This document shows, in pieces, positions 36,145 through 44,880 of a stretch of 64,000 bases of DNA. Position 1 is the first letter of the stretch, and the number at the start of each line of letters is the position of its first letter. The translations under genes were made by a program, and so were the position numbers. Source of the DNA: Bradyrhizobium erythrophlei (GTDB taxonomy: Bacteria > Pseudomonadota > Alphaproteobacteria > Rhizobiales > Xanthobacteraceae). The notes below the pieces were generated by a model. It saw only the letters and a list, made by a program, of their open reading frames with translations, ran no database searches and was not told the DNA's origin. The DNA lies in NCBI RefSeq assembly GCF_900129425.1, contig NZ_LT670817.1:4340001-4404000 (forward strand). Reading direction: 5' to 3'.

Positions 36145-37647
36145 GTGATTCAGACCAACGCAACACCGACGCTCGACGGACTGTTTCGACGGATACTGGC
36201 ACGGCAGCCGGACGCGCTGGCGCTGCTCGATCCGCTCAACAAGGAGCGCATCACCGGCCAGCCGCCAAAACGCCTGACCTTCGCCGAAGCCGATCGAGCG
36301 ATCTCGGCGCTGTCGGCGCATTTCATCGAAGCCGGGCTGCCGAACAACTCGGTTATCGCGGTTCAACTGCCCAACACCGTCGAATTCATGCTGACGGTGC
36401 TTGCGGCGTATCGCGCCGGGCTGGTTGTCGCGTCGCTCCCGCTGCTCTGGCGGCAGGCGGAATTGACGGTGGCGCTCAATCGAACCGGGGCGCGGGCGAT
36501 CGTCACCGCGAGCAAGATCGACGGCGTCAACTATGCCGACTTTGCCATGAACGCCGCGGCCGAGGCCTTTTCGATCCGGCATGTCTGCGGCTTCGGCACT
36601 GAGCTGCCGGAAGGCATGATCTCGCTCGACCTTGCCCTGTCGGCTCAATCGGCGACCACACGTCCGGTCACACAGGACGGCCGCCGGGCGGCGATGATCT
36701 CGTTCGACGTGACGGCCGATGGCTTCCGTGCGGTGCCGCGAACGCATCTCAGCCTGATTGCCGGCGGGCTTGCATTGTCGCTCGAAGCCGACGTGCCACA
36801 AGGCTCGACCCTGATGTCGGCATTCGCGCCGTCGTCGTTCGCCGGCCTGACCACTTCGCTCGTGGTCTGGCTGCTGTCCGGCGGCACGCTGTCGCTGCAT
36901 CATCCGTTCGACGGCGACGTGCTTGAGCAGCAGATCAACGAGCACGGCTGCGATATCCTGATCGTGCCGGCCCAACTGGCGTTGCGGTTGGGTGAGATCG
37001 ACCTGGCCTCGCGCCTGCCGAGCTTGCGGGACGTGATCGGGCTTTGGCGTGCGCCGGAACAGGTCGCATCGAGTCCGGCCTGGACCAGCGAGCACGCTGT
37101 CCTGACCGACGTTTATTTGTTCGGGGAAGCCGGATTGTTCAGCGCCCGCCGCGCCGCCGACGGCGCGCCCGCACCGATCCGGCCGGGACCGCATGGCGCC
37201 CCGCGCGAGGTCCCGGGCTCGTCGATTTCCGGCGAAATCCTGCTCACGCCCGGGGGAACCCTGGCGTTGCGGGGACCGATGGTCACCCCGTCGGCTTACG
37301 CGCCCGCCCCGCCGCCGAGTGACTCGCTGATGGCACAGCCGCCGCGCGATTTCGTCGATACCGACTATGCCGCGCGGCTCGACAGCTCGACCGGAGCGAT
37401 CTGCATCACCGCGCCGCCTTCGGGCATCATGGCGGTCGGCGGCTACCGGTTCTTGTCGCAGGACCTGCAGGAATGGGCCAGGCGGCTCGGACAGGGCGCG
37501 CTGCTGACGGCGTTGCCCGACCGGCTCAGCGGCCATCGGCTTGCCGGCCGCGCGCAGGACAACGCCCGCGCCCGCGAGGCGCTTGCGGAACTCGGGCTTA
37601 ACCCACTGATGGTGGAAGCGTTTCGTGATCGGGCAAGCCCCGTTTGA
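36145..37647 (+). CDS. Degenerate AMP-binding (acyl-CoA ligase-like) protein
   Basis: A 500-residue protein with the overall build of acyl-CoA ligases (PNTVEFMLTVLAAYRAGLVVASLPLLWRQAEL is characteristic). The phosphate-binding loop that should read (S/T)SGTTGxPKG is replaced by FDVTADGFRAVPRTH, and the YGxTE and hinge motifs are not recognisable. It is probably not an active adenylating enzyme. It starts with GTG 4 nt after the binding-protein gene and is followed after 89 nt by a degenerate GGDEF protein, which suggests a joint regulatory or structural role. Confidence 0.7.
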   Translation: MIQTNATPTLDGLFRRILARQPDALALLDPLNKERITGQPPKRLTFAEADRAISALSAHFIEAGLPNNSVIAVQLPNTVEFMLTVLAAYRAGLVVASLPLLWRQAELTVALNRTGARAIVTASKIDGVNYADFAMNAAAEAFSIRHVCGFGTELPEGMISLDLALSAQSATTRPVTQDGRRAAMISFDVTADGFRAVPRTHLSLIAGGLALSLEADVPQGSTLMSAFAPSSFAGLTTSLVVWLLSGGTLSLHHPFDGDVLEQQINEHGCDILIVPAQLALRLGEIDLASRLPSLRDVIGLWRAPEQVASSPAWTSEHAVLTDVYLFGEAGLFSARRAADGAPAPIRPGPHGAPREVPGSSISGEILLTPGGTLALRGPMVTPSAYAPAPPPSDSLMAQPPRDFVDTDYAARLDSSTGAICITAPPSGIMAVGGYRFLSQDLQEWARRLGQGALLTALPDRLSGHRLAGRAQDNARAREALAELGLNPLMVEAFRDRASPV

Positions 37648-37736
37648 TTAAGGTCGATAGCTGCGTTGACGCGGCATTAAGGCCGGCAAACTAGGATTTT
37701 GAGCGTTCCATCGATCGCGTCGATCCGAGTTTCAAA

Positions 37737-38969
37737 ATGTCCCAGCAAGGCCCGATCATTGTCGTATCGACCGCCGGGCGGCCCTCCTTCGCGGGCGCGC
37801 TTGACGATGCGAAGGTGTTCCCGGTCATCGACACCGTCTGGGCCGACGCCCCAGGCGCCGTCACGCAACTGCAGCCGGCCGCGGTTCTCGCCGCCATGTC
37901 CGAGGCGGTTGAGCCCGGTTTCGCGGCGCTTGCGAAACAGATCGCCGCAACCAGGCCCTACCTCCCGCTGATCGCCATCGATCCCAGGACGCCGTTGCCC
38001 GCAAACGCCATACCGTTCGCGCAAACCGCAGGCGGTTTCGATCGTCTGATGGCGCGCCTGCGCGCCGCGCTGCGAATTCGGACATTGCATTCGACCGTGA
38101 TGCGCCGGCTGGATGACGACCCGGCGGCGCGATCGACGCTGACGGACACCGATCCCGTCAGCGCCGCCACCGTGCTGCTGATCGGCCGCGGCGCGGCCTA
38201 CCCTGCACTCTCCGTCTCGCTCGGCGAACGGATGGGGGTGGTCGGCGCGCTCAGCATCGAAGCCGCCGCGAAACACCTCAGCGTGCGCGACATCGACGGC
38301 ATCGTCCTCGGCGAGGGTTTTAGCGCGCGCGTGGTGGATGCCTTCCTGTCGGTCCTGGCCGAAGATGCGCGCTTTCGCAATCTGCCGGTCGTGTTGACGA
38401 CCGACGAACTGGCGCCGGCTTACGATCTGCCAAATCTCGAAATCGTCATAGGGGATCCCGAACGCGTTGCCGTCAATGCCTGGCCGCTGATCCGCCAGCA
38501 CGCCTTCGAGGTCCATCTGAGCCGAACGCTGCGCTCGATCGATGCCGGCGGCCTGCTCGATCCCAAGACCGGGCTGCTGATGCCGGCAGCCTTCAACCGC
38601 GATTTCGCCACCGCCGTCTTTCACACGCAGTCGCGTGGCGGCGGGTTGTCGGTGGCCCGCTTTGCCTTCGATCCCGGCCACGCCCGCGCGCAACTCGACG
38701 GCGCGCGGATTCTCAGCCGTCTGATGCGGCAAATGGATTTCGGCGCCGCCCAGGAAGACGGATCCGTCATCGTGGTGTTCGCCGAGACCGATCTGCGTAC
38801 CGCCCACATGATCGCGCGGCGCCTTTCCAGCGTGATGCGTCATACCAGTCACGGCAAACACGACACGCCGGCTGAGCCGGTGGTGACAGTTGCGACCCTG
38901 CTGCCCTCCGATTCCGCGACATCGCTCCTGGCGCGGCTTTACGACGAAGCCCGCCGCGCGGCGTCGTGA
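37737..38969 (+). CDS. Degenerate GGDEF-domain protein
   Basis: A 410-residue cytoplasmic protein. The region from about 273 (DPKTGLLMPAAFNRDFATAV) aligns with the start of GGDEF domains, and ISRALEDG-like helices follow. The active-site loop is changed to GAAQEDGSVIVVFAETD, with no GGDEF signature, so cyclic-di-GMP synthesis is unlikely. Residues 1-260 look like two receiver-like alpha/beta halves without obvious phosphorylation sites. It may bind nucleotide or act by protein contact. mfd lies downstream in the opposite direction. Confidence 0.65.
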   Translation: MSQQGPIIVVSTAGRPSFAGALDDAKVFPVIDTVWADAPGAVTQLQPAAVLAAMSEAVEPGFAALAKQIAATRPYLPLIAIDPRTPLPANAIPFAQTAGGFDRLMARLRAALRIRTLHSTVMRRLDDDPAARSTLTDTDPVSAATVLLIGRGAAYPALSVSLGERMGVVGALSIEAAAKHLSVRDIDGIVLGEGFSARVVDAFLSVLAEDARFRNLPVVLTTDELAPAYDLPNLEIVIGDPERVAVNAWPLIRQHAFEVHLSRTLRSIDAGGLLDPKTGLLMPAAFNRDFATAVFHTQSRGGGLSVARFAFDPGHARAQLDGARILSRLMRQMDFGAAQEDGSVIVVFAETDLRTAHMIARRLSSVMRHTSHGKHDTPAEPVVTVATLLPSDSATSLLARLYDEARRAAS

Positions 38970-38977
38970 ACAGAACC

Positions 38978-39093
38978 CGTCATTGCGCGGAGCGTTAGCG
39001 ACGAAGCAATCCATCTTTCCGGGGGTGGCTATGGATTGCTTCGCGGAGCCTGTCATCGGGCGCGCGTTCGCGCGACCCGTTGGCTCGCAATGA
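38978..39093. repeat. Dispersed palindromic repeat, copy 2
   Basis: Begins CGTCATTGCG, contains GAAGCAATCCAT and ATGGATTGCTTCG arms, and ends CTCGCAATGACG. This copy carries an extra inner part with GCGCGTTCGCGCGACCCGTTG, which recurs at 47086 and, in part, at 43060. It lies between convergent genes. Confidence 0.88.
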
Positions 39094-39114
39094 CGGTGGG
39101 ACGTTCTCCGCTGT

Positions 39115-42100
39115 TCATGCCGCCTTGCGGTTCTCGGCGAGGTTGGCGAGCTGGCGCATGATTTCGGTGGTGCCGGCCAGACGCTCCTCCGGCGTTTCCC
39201 ATTCCTGGAAAAACACCACCTTCATGTCCGGCCGCACCTTCGCCGCCTGGCCGTGCTGGCGGATGAAATAGACCAGCCGATCCGGCTGGGCGAACTTGTT
39301 GTCGCGGAACGTGATCACCACGCCCTTCGGTCCGGCATCGACTTTCTCGACATTGGCTCGGCGGCAATAGCCCTTGATGGCGGCGATCTTGAAGAGATAG
39401 CGCACCTCGTCCGGCAACACGCCGAAGCGGTCGCGCAGTTCGGCGGCGAAATTGTCGATCTCGTCGTCGGTGTCGAGATCGGCCAGCCGCCGGTACAGCG
39501 AGAGCCGCACCGCGAGGTCGGTGACATACTCCTCCGGGATCAGCACGGGCATGCCGACGGTAATCTGCGGCGACCAGCGATCGGCGGCGGGTTCCACCAC
39601 GCCGGCCTTGAGGTTGAGGATCGCCTCCTCCAGCATCGACTGGTAGAGCTCGAAACCGACTTCCTTGATATGCCCCGACTGTTCCTCGCCGAGCAGATTG
39701 CCGGCGCCGCGGATATCCAGATCGTGCGAGGCCAGCTGGAAGCCGGCGCCCAGGGTTTCCAGCGACTGCAGTACTTTCAGCCGCCGCTCGGCCTGCGCCG
39801 TGATCTTCTGCTGCGCCGGCAGCGTGAACAACGCATAGGCGCGCAACTTCGAGCGCCCGACCCGGCCGCGCAGCTGATAGAGCTGCGCCAGCCCGAACAT
39901 GTCGGCGCGGTGCACGATCAGCGTGTTGGCGGTCGGGATATCGAGGCCGGATTCGATGATCGTGGTCGAGAGCAGGATGTCGTACTTGCCGTCATAGAAC
40001 GCCGACATGATGTCCTCGATGACGGTCGGCGCCATCTGGCCATGCGCGACCGCGACCTTCATCTCCGGCACGTTCTTGTCGAGAAAGTCCTTTACCCCGG
40101 CGAGGTCCTCGATCCGCGGCACCACATAAAACGCCTGGCCGCCGCGATAGCGTTCGCGGAGCAGCGCCTCGCGTATCATCAGGGGATCGTGCGGCGCCAC
40201 GAAGGTGCGAACCGCCAGCCGATCGACCGGCGGCGAGGCGATGATAGAGAGATCGCGCACGCCCGTCAGCGCCAGTTGCAGCGTTCGCGGGATCGGAGTT
40301 GCGCTCAGCGTCAGCACATGCACCTGGGCGCGCAATTGCTTGAGCTTTTCCTTGTGACCGACGCCGAAATGCTGCTCTTCATCGACGATCAGCAGTCCGA
40401 GATCCCTGAATTTGATGGATTTGCCGAGCAGCGCGTGGGTGCCGACCACGATATCGACCGCGCCTTCCTCAATGCCTTTCTTGACCTGCGTCAATTCCTT
40501 GGTCGGGACCAAACGCGAGGCCTGCGCGACATTCACCGGGAAGCCGCGGAATCTCTCGGTAAAATTCTTGCTGTGCTGCCGCGCCAATAGCGTGGTCGGC
40601 ACCACGACGGCGACCTGCTTGCCATCAAGCGCGACCGCGAATGCCGCGCGCAGCGCCACCTCGGTCTTGCCGAAGCCGACGTCACCGCAGATCAGCCGGT
40701 CCATCGGCCGGCCGTTTTCGAGGTCCTTCAGGGTGGCGTTGATGGCCCCGAGCTGGTCCTCGGTTTCCTCATAGGGAAAGCGTGCGCAGAACTCGTCATA
40801 GACATGCGGCTGCACCGGCATTTTCGGTGCTTCATGCAGATGCCGCTCGGCCGCGATCTTGATCAGCTCGCCGGCGATCTCGCGGATGCGGTTTTTCAGT
40901 TTCGCCTTGCGGGCCTGCCAGCCGCTGCCCCCTAGCCGGTCGAGCTCGACATTGGCGTGGTCGGAGCCGTAGCGCGACAGCAGCTCGATATTTTCCACCG
41001 GCAGGAACAGTTTTGTGTCGGCGGCATAATGCAGCTCGAGGCAGTCGTGCGGCGCGCCGGCGACCTCGAGCGTTTGCAGCCCGACGAAACGGCCGATGCC
41101 GTGTTCGACGTGAACCACGAGATCGCCGGCGGCGAGACTGGTGACTTCGGAGATGAAATTGTCGAGCTTGCGGGTGGCCTTGTGCGGCCGCACCAGCCGG
41201 TCGCCGAGGATGTCCTGCTCGCTGATGACGGCGACATTGTCGGTCTCGAAGCCGGATTCCATGCCGACCACCGCCAGCATGGTTTCGTTGCGCGGCGTCG
41301 CCTGCACGGTGCGCCAGGAATTGACGCTGGTGACGTTATGCAGCTTGTGGTCTTTCAGCATGCTGCCCATGCGGTCGCGCGAGCCCTCGCTCCACAGCGC
41401 GATCACCACTTTCTTGCGCTGCGCCTGCAACGCCTGCACATGCGCGACCACGGCTTCGAACACGTTGACCGAACTGTCGGCGCGCTCCGGCGTGAAATTG
41501 CGCCCCTGCCGCGCACCGGCATCGGCCACGCCCGCGCTGCCGTCGGGCACCGCGAAGGGCGTCAGCCGCGCCAGCGCGGCCTGATCCAGGCGTTGGGTCC
41601 ACTCGTTTTCGGTCAAATAGAGCCGGTCGGGCGGCAACGGCTTGTAGACCGCGCCGCCGCCCGGATGCTCCATCGCCTCGCGCCGTGCCTCATAGTAGTC
41701 GGCGATCTGCTTGAAGCGTTCGCGCGCGGCGTCCTCGCTTTGCGGCTCGATCGCCACCGGCGCGTCGCCGAGATAATCGAACAGCGTATCCATCCGCTCG
41801 GTAAACAGCGGCAGCCAATGTTCCATGCCGGGATGACGGCGGCCTTCGCTGACGGCTTCGTACAGCAGGTCGTCGCGCTCCGGAGCGCCGAACGCGGCGA
41901 CATAGCCCATCCGGAAACGGCGGATGGTCTCGGTCACCAGTTGAAATTCCGAGATCGGCACCAGGTCGAGCGAGCGCATGTCGAGAAGCGTGCGCTGGGT
42001 TTCCGCGTCGAAGGAGCGGATCGATTCCAGGCTGTCGCCGAAAAAATCGAACCGCACGGGTTGGTCGAGCCCGGCCGGAAACAGATCGAGGATGCCGCCG

Positions 42101-42633
42101 CGCACGGCATATTCGCCGGGTTCCCGCACCGTCGAGGAGCGGTTGTAGCCGTTATGTTCCAGCCACGACACGATCGAGTCCATCGGCACGACGTGGCCGG
42201 GCGCCACCGACAGCGCCTGTGCCGCGATGGTTTCGCGCGCCGGCACGCGCTGCACGATGGCATTGACCGTGGTCAGCACGATCAGCGGCTTGTCGCTGCC
42301 CGCCAACCGCGACAGCCGCGCCAGCGTCGTCAGCCGTTGCGCCAGGATGCCGCCGTGCGGCGAAACCCGGTCGTAGGGCTGGCAGTCCCAGGCCGGAAAC
42401 TGCATCACCGGCAGATCGGGCGCGAAGAATTCCAGCGCGCGGGCCAATTGCTGCATGCGCGGCCCATCGCGGCAGACCACGGCGAGACTGACCGCCGGCG
42501 GCTTCGGCCGAGCGGCGATTGCGCGTGCCAGATCCGAAACAATCAGGCCCTCGGCGCCCTCGGCGACATTGGCAAAGGTCAGTGCGCGGCCTGGCGCGAG
42601 CAATTCGGCGGGGGATCGTGTCGGCGATTTCAT
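39115..42633 (-). CDS. mfd: Transcription-repair coupling factor Mfd
   Basis: A 1172-residue SF2 translocase that removes RNA polymerase stalled at DNA lesions and recruits UvrA. An N-terminal UvrB-like module (residues about 20-340) is followed by the polymerase-interaction domain, then the motor with Walker A GDVGFGKTEVALRAAF and the DEEQ box VDEEQHFGVGHKEKLK, a RecG-like TRG segment, and a C-terminal regulatory domain. Length is normal. Its start overlaps the sdhE stop by four bases. Confidence 0.95.
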   Translation of the reverse strand: MKSPTRSPAELLAPGRALTFANVAEGAEGLIVSDLARAIAARPKPPAVSLAVVCRDGPRMQQLARALEFFAPDLPVMQFPAWDCQPYDRVSPHGGILAQRLTTLARLSRLAGSDKPLIVLTTVNAIVQRVPARETIAAQALSVAPGHVVPMDSIVSWLEHNGYNRSSTVREPGEYAVRGGILDLFPAGLDQPVRFDFFGDSLESIRSFDAETQRTLLDMRSLDLVPISEFQLVTETIRRFRMGYVAAFGAPERDDLLYEAVSEGRRHPGMEHWLPLFTERMDTLFDYLGDAPVAIEPQSEDAARERFKQIADYYEARREAMEHPGGGAVYKPLPPDRLYLTENEWTQRLDQAALARLTPFAVPDGSAGVADAGARQGRNFTPERADSSVNVFEAVVAHVQALQAQRKKVVIALWSEGSRDRMGSMLKDHKLHNVTSVNSWRTVQATPRNETMLAVVGMESGFETDNVAVISEQDILGDRLVRPHKATRKLDNFISEVTSLAAGDLVVHVEHGIGRFVGLQTLEVAGAPHDCLELHYAADTKLFLPVENIELLSRYGSDHANVELDRLGGSGWQARKAKLKNRIREIAGELIKIAAERHLHEAPKMPVQPHVYDEFCARFPYEETEDQLGAINATLKDLENGRPMDRLICGDVGFGKTEVALRAAFAVALDGKQVAVVVPTTLLARQHSKNFTERFRGFPVNVAQASRLVPTKELTQVKKGIEEGAVDIVVGTHALLGKSIKFRDLGLLIVDEEQHFGVGHKEKLKQLRAQVHVLTLSATPIPRTLQLALTGVRDLSIIASPPVDRLAVRTFVAPHDPLMIREALLRERYRGGQAFYVVPRIEDLAGVKDFLDKNVPEMKVAVAHGQMAPTVIEDIMSAFYDGKYDILLSTTIIESGLDIPTANTLIVHRADMFGLAQLYQLRGRVGRSKLRAYALFTLPAQQKITAQAERRLKVLQSLETLGAGFQLASHDLDIRGAGNLLGEEQSGHIKEVGFELYQSMLEEAILNLKAGVVEPAADRWSPQITVGMPVLIPEEYVTDLAVRLSLYRRLADLDTDDEIDNFAAELRDRFGVLPDEVRYLFKIAAIKGYCRRANVEKVDAGPKGVVITFRDNKFAQPDRLVYFIRQHGQAAKVRPDMKVVFFQEWETPEERLAGTTEIMRQLANLAENRKAA

Positions 42634-42917
42634 GCGTGGTCCGAAGATCGAAAGGACTTGATACGGTCGAACAGGCCGGTGGCGTGTTCCGGCGCCAGCG
42701 CCCGATTGCCGGTCACCGCGGCATACAGGTCGGGATCGGGTACCTCGATCAGAAGCTCGAGCTGGGCCAGTTCGTGTTCCCCGAGATTAGCGATTTCGGC
42801 ATCCGCAAAGCGGCCGAGAATGAGATCCATCTCGCGGGTGCCCCGATGCCAGCAGCGAAACAGCAGCCGCTTGCGGCGGTCATCGAGGCCGCCGCTCGAT
42901 CGTGTCGATCCCGTCAT
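42630..42917 (-). CDS. sdhE: Succinate dehydrogenase assembly factor (SdhE family)
   Basis: A 95-residue protein of the SdhE/SDH5 family, which helps attach FAD to succinate dehydrogenase. It has the conserved helical core LLFRCWHRGTREMDLILGRF, including the Arg-Gly pair needed for flavinylation, and ELAQLELLIEVPDPDLYAAV. The start at 42917 (MTGSTRSS) precedes the family region; the much longer open frame upstream crosses repeats and is not coding. It overlaps mfd, an arrangement known in related genomes. Confidence 0.9.
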   Translation of the reverse strand: MTGSTRSSGGLDDRRKRLLFRCWHRGTREMDLILGRFADAEIANLGEHELAQLELLIEVPDPDLYAAVTGNRALAPEHATGLFDRIKSFRSSDHA

Positions 42918-43049
42918 ACTTTCGATTCCAATCAGAACGCCAAAAGCCCGGACGTGCCGGGCGGGGTTGATATAGCGATGGTGGCGGTGAATGTCAGTAG
43001 CTGTTCGCCTTGTAAAATCACATTTCAAACAGCCTGAGAAACTTTCAAC

Positions 43050-43210
43050 CGTCATTGCGAGCCAACGGGTCGTGAATGCGCCGCCCGGTGACAGGCTCCG
43101 CGAAGCAATCCAGCGCCCAGCGTCATTGCGAGCGAAGCGAAGCAATCCATGGTGCGGCAAGAAAGAACGTAAGAGTGGATTGCTTCGTCGCTTCGCTCCT
43201 CGCAATGACG
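43050..43210. repeat. Dispersed palindromic repeats, copy 3 (two elements in tandem)
   Basis: Two elements of the family lie next to each other. 43050-43118 contains CGTCATTGCGAGCC, CAACGGGTCG and CGCGAAGCAATCCAG. 43121-43210 is a full palindrome ending CTCGCAATGACG. They are upstream of sdhE and probably do not code. Confidence 0.88.
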
Positions 43211-43239
43211 GCAAATACAGACACACCTTCGCGATCTCG

Positions 43240-43730
43240 CGGCGCAGTGCGTCCGAGGTTTGCCAAAAACGTCCGCCCTGAAAACAGAGGGCGTGGGGAA
43301 TGCCGGGCGCCCGATGCACCCGCAGCCTCGTGTGCGCTATTGGTAGTAAGTATGCACACGAGTATTCACAGCGAGCCATCGGAAATCACCCGACATTCCC
43401 GCACGCAATGGTTTACGGCTTATACCGTGCTCTCCCCGGTGATCGGCTTTCTTGCCACCGTCGTTACGCGGATTAATCCGCAAACTTGACACCAGCGTCG
43501 GGGTGTCAGGACCACACGTCTTCGCCGTCCGCTGCAAGCAACGCCCGTCAAGCGCGCCGCCGCGTCCACCGCATCCCGCCCCGCGTTCGTGACGTTCGCG
43601 AAACGCCCCTCTGAGTGGGACAGGACGCAAGAGATATACAACTGATTTGGGTCTTCGGAAAAACAGAATATTTTTGCAAAAGGGGCTGGACAGCCAAATG
43701 CGCCCGCAGCCTGTCGGGCAAATCAGTCGA
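43240..43730. repeat. Probable Bradyrhizobium-type dispersed intergenic element
   Basis: About 490 bp with no convincing gene, holding stretches such as GGTGTCAGGACCACACGTCT, GCGGATTAATCCGCAAACTT and GGGCTGGACAGCCAAATGCG. I recall these stretches recurring between genes in Bradyrhizobium genomes, often mis-annotated as small hypothetical proteins; that is recollection, not something shown here. Short frames on either strand lack ribosome-binding sites. The last part (AATATTTTTGCAAAAGGGG) is AT-richer. Between 43731 and 43901 I see only an inverted repeat TGCGGAT / ATCCGCA at 43797-43823. Confidence 0.5.
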
Positions 43731-43901
43731 CCTGTCGGCCGTAGCCTGGCGAGTGGAAGCGAAACGCGTAGCTTACCTCTTTATCGTAGACGAACTGCGG
43801 ATTGCGGTGGTCTTATCCGCAAGCTGCTCTCGCAACGCGATGTCCTCGAAGGGAAATAGCATGCGGACGGGTCGGGTAAACCCGCCCCACAGGCTGCAAA
43901 T

Positions 43902-44279
43902 TTACCCCGCCTTCCGAGGCCGGGCGAGCGGCAGTTCGAGTTCAACCCGGTCATGCGTGACCGTGGGCGTGATACGCCCTCGTTCGCCACGTTCCAGCCG
44001 CACCAGGCCGTAGCCCGCCATCGTCTTCAGCGTGCGCGAGAGGTTCGACTTCGCCTTGCCGGTGATCCGCGACAGTTCGTCGAGCGAGGCAGGCGCCTGC
44101 TCCGCGATCACCCTGAGCAGGTCCCGGTTGCCCGCCGACAGGACCTTGGCAAAGGACTCGGTCGAGGTGAACCACACCTTTGGTTCGCCGGGCGCAATGC
44201 GCCGCTCGCCGCGCGCCACCGCCATCGTGCGCGCCTTCATCTCCGCATAGGTGGCGATGCCAACTTTCAGAGTTGTCAT
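43902..44279 (-). CDS. Winged-helix regulator, probable antitoxin of the TumE pair
   Basis: A 125-residue protein with a helix-turn-helix in its middle (SLDELSRITGKAKSNLSRTL, then KTMAGYGLVRLE and the wing GERGRITPTV). It resembles HVO_A0114-type DNA-binding proteins. A GAGAGGAG ribosome-binding site is well placed. It lies 41 nt after a TumE-like gene; in such pairs the second gene is the antitoxin and likely represses the operon. Neutralisation is inferred from context. Confidence 0.75.
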   Translation of the reverse strand: MTTLKVGIATYAEMKARTMAVARGERRIAPGEPKVWFTSTESFAKVLSAGNRDLLRVIAEQAPASLDELSRITGKAKSNLSRTLKTMAGYGLVRLERGERGRITPTVTHDRVELELPLARPRKAG

Positions 44280-44320
44280 GGCAATACTCCTCTCTCGCGC
44301 AGCACCGTGTCCACCGTCGT

Positions 44321-44632
44321 TCAGAAATCGCGCAGCAGCGTCGCCGCATCCTGGTACTCGTAAGCTTTGATAGTCCGCAGGCGGTGGCGATGGTCTTGTG
44401 CTTCCCCGCGCCTCTGGTGCATCACTGGATGGGCGTTGTCGAAGCCGACCAACCGCTTACCATCGGGCCCGTGCAGCGTCAGCGAATAGTCCAGGCCGTG
44501 CGGCTTCTCGGCCGACGCCGGTACCTGCGTCACGACAAAGCGCACCCAATGGCCGCCTTGGGGATCAACGACCAGGACCTGGCCGTCGAGTTCCAGCAGC
44601 ATATCCAAGGAAGGGTCGCGGGACTCCGCCAC
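44321..44632 (-). CDS. TumE-family toxin-like protein (DUF6516)
   Basis: A 103-residue small protein with HWVRFVVTQVP, HGLDYSLTLHGPDGKRLVGF, the FDNAH segment and DHRHR, which match the TumE family of putative toxins. The gene begins with GTG 44632; an overlapping ATG at 44634 is in another frame. It precedes a winged-helix gene on the same strand, the usual two-gene order. Flanking intergenic repeats suggest a mobile or recently gained pair. The toxic mechanism is not known to me. Confidence 0.7.
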   Translation of the reverse strand: MAESRDPSLDMLLELDGQVLVVDPQGGHWVRFVVTQVPASAEKPHGLDYSLTLHGPDGKRLVGFDNAHPVMHQRRGEAQDHRHRLRTIKAYEYQDAATLLRDF

Positions 44633-44822
44633 ATCTAATGGTTATCAGATTGAAGCAACTAAATCAAGGAAAAAATGGCTAGATGGGTGTGAATGGTCCG
44701 TCGACGCACAAATCTATCTTTAAAGAGAGACGGATTTACGCCTTCCGTCTCCGTCCCGGAGTCAACGCGGAAGGGTCGCCTCGACCCACCCTGCGGGCGT
44801 GGCTTTGTCCTTTCAAAAAACC

Positions 44823-44857
44823 CGTGGATGCGCGGCATAAAGCCGGGCATGACGGGC
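44823..44857. repeat. Short intergenic palindrome (GGCATGACG type)
   Basis: GTGGATGCGCGGCATAAAGC followed by CGGGCATGACG resembles a second family of short rhizobial intergenic repeats. It lies in the 248-nt gap before recG, which otherwise holds no gene that I can support. Confidence 0.45.
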
Positions 44858-44880
44858 GGGAACGGTCTTAGGTTTTCCCG

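Noticed and set aside
40957..42975. A 672-codon plus-strand open frame opposite mfd
   Set aside because: Antisense shadow of mfd, with no recognisable domain.
42918..43379. Upstream extension of SdhE
   Set aside because: It crosses repeats at 43050-43210 and the translated sequence is typical repeat-derived text.
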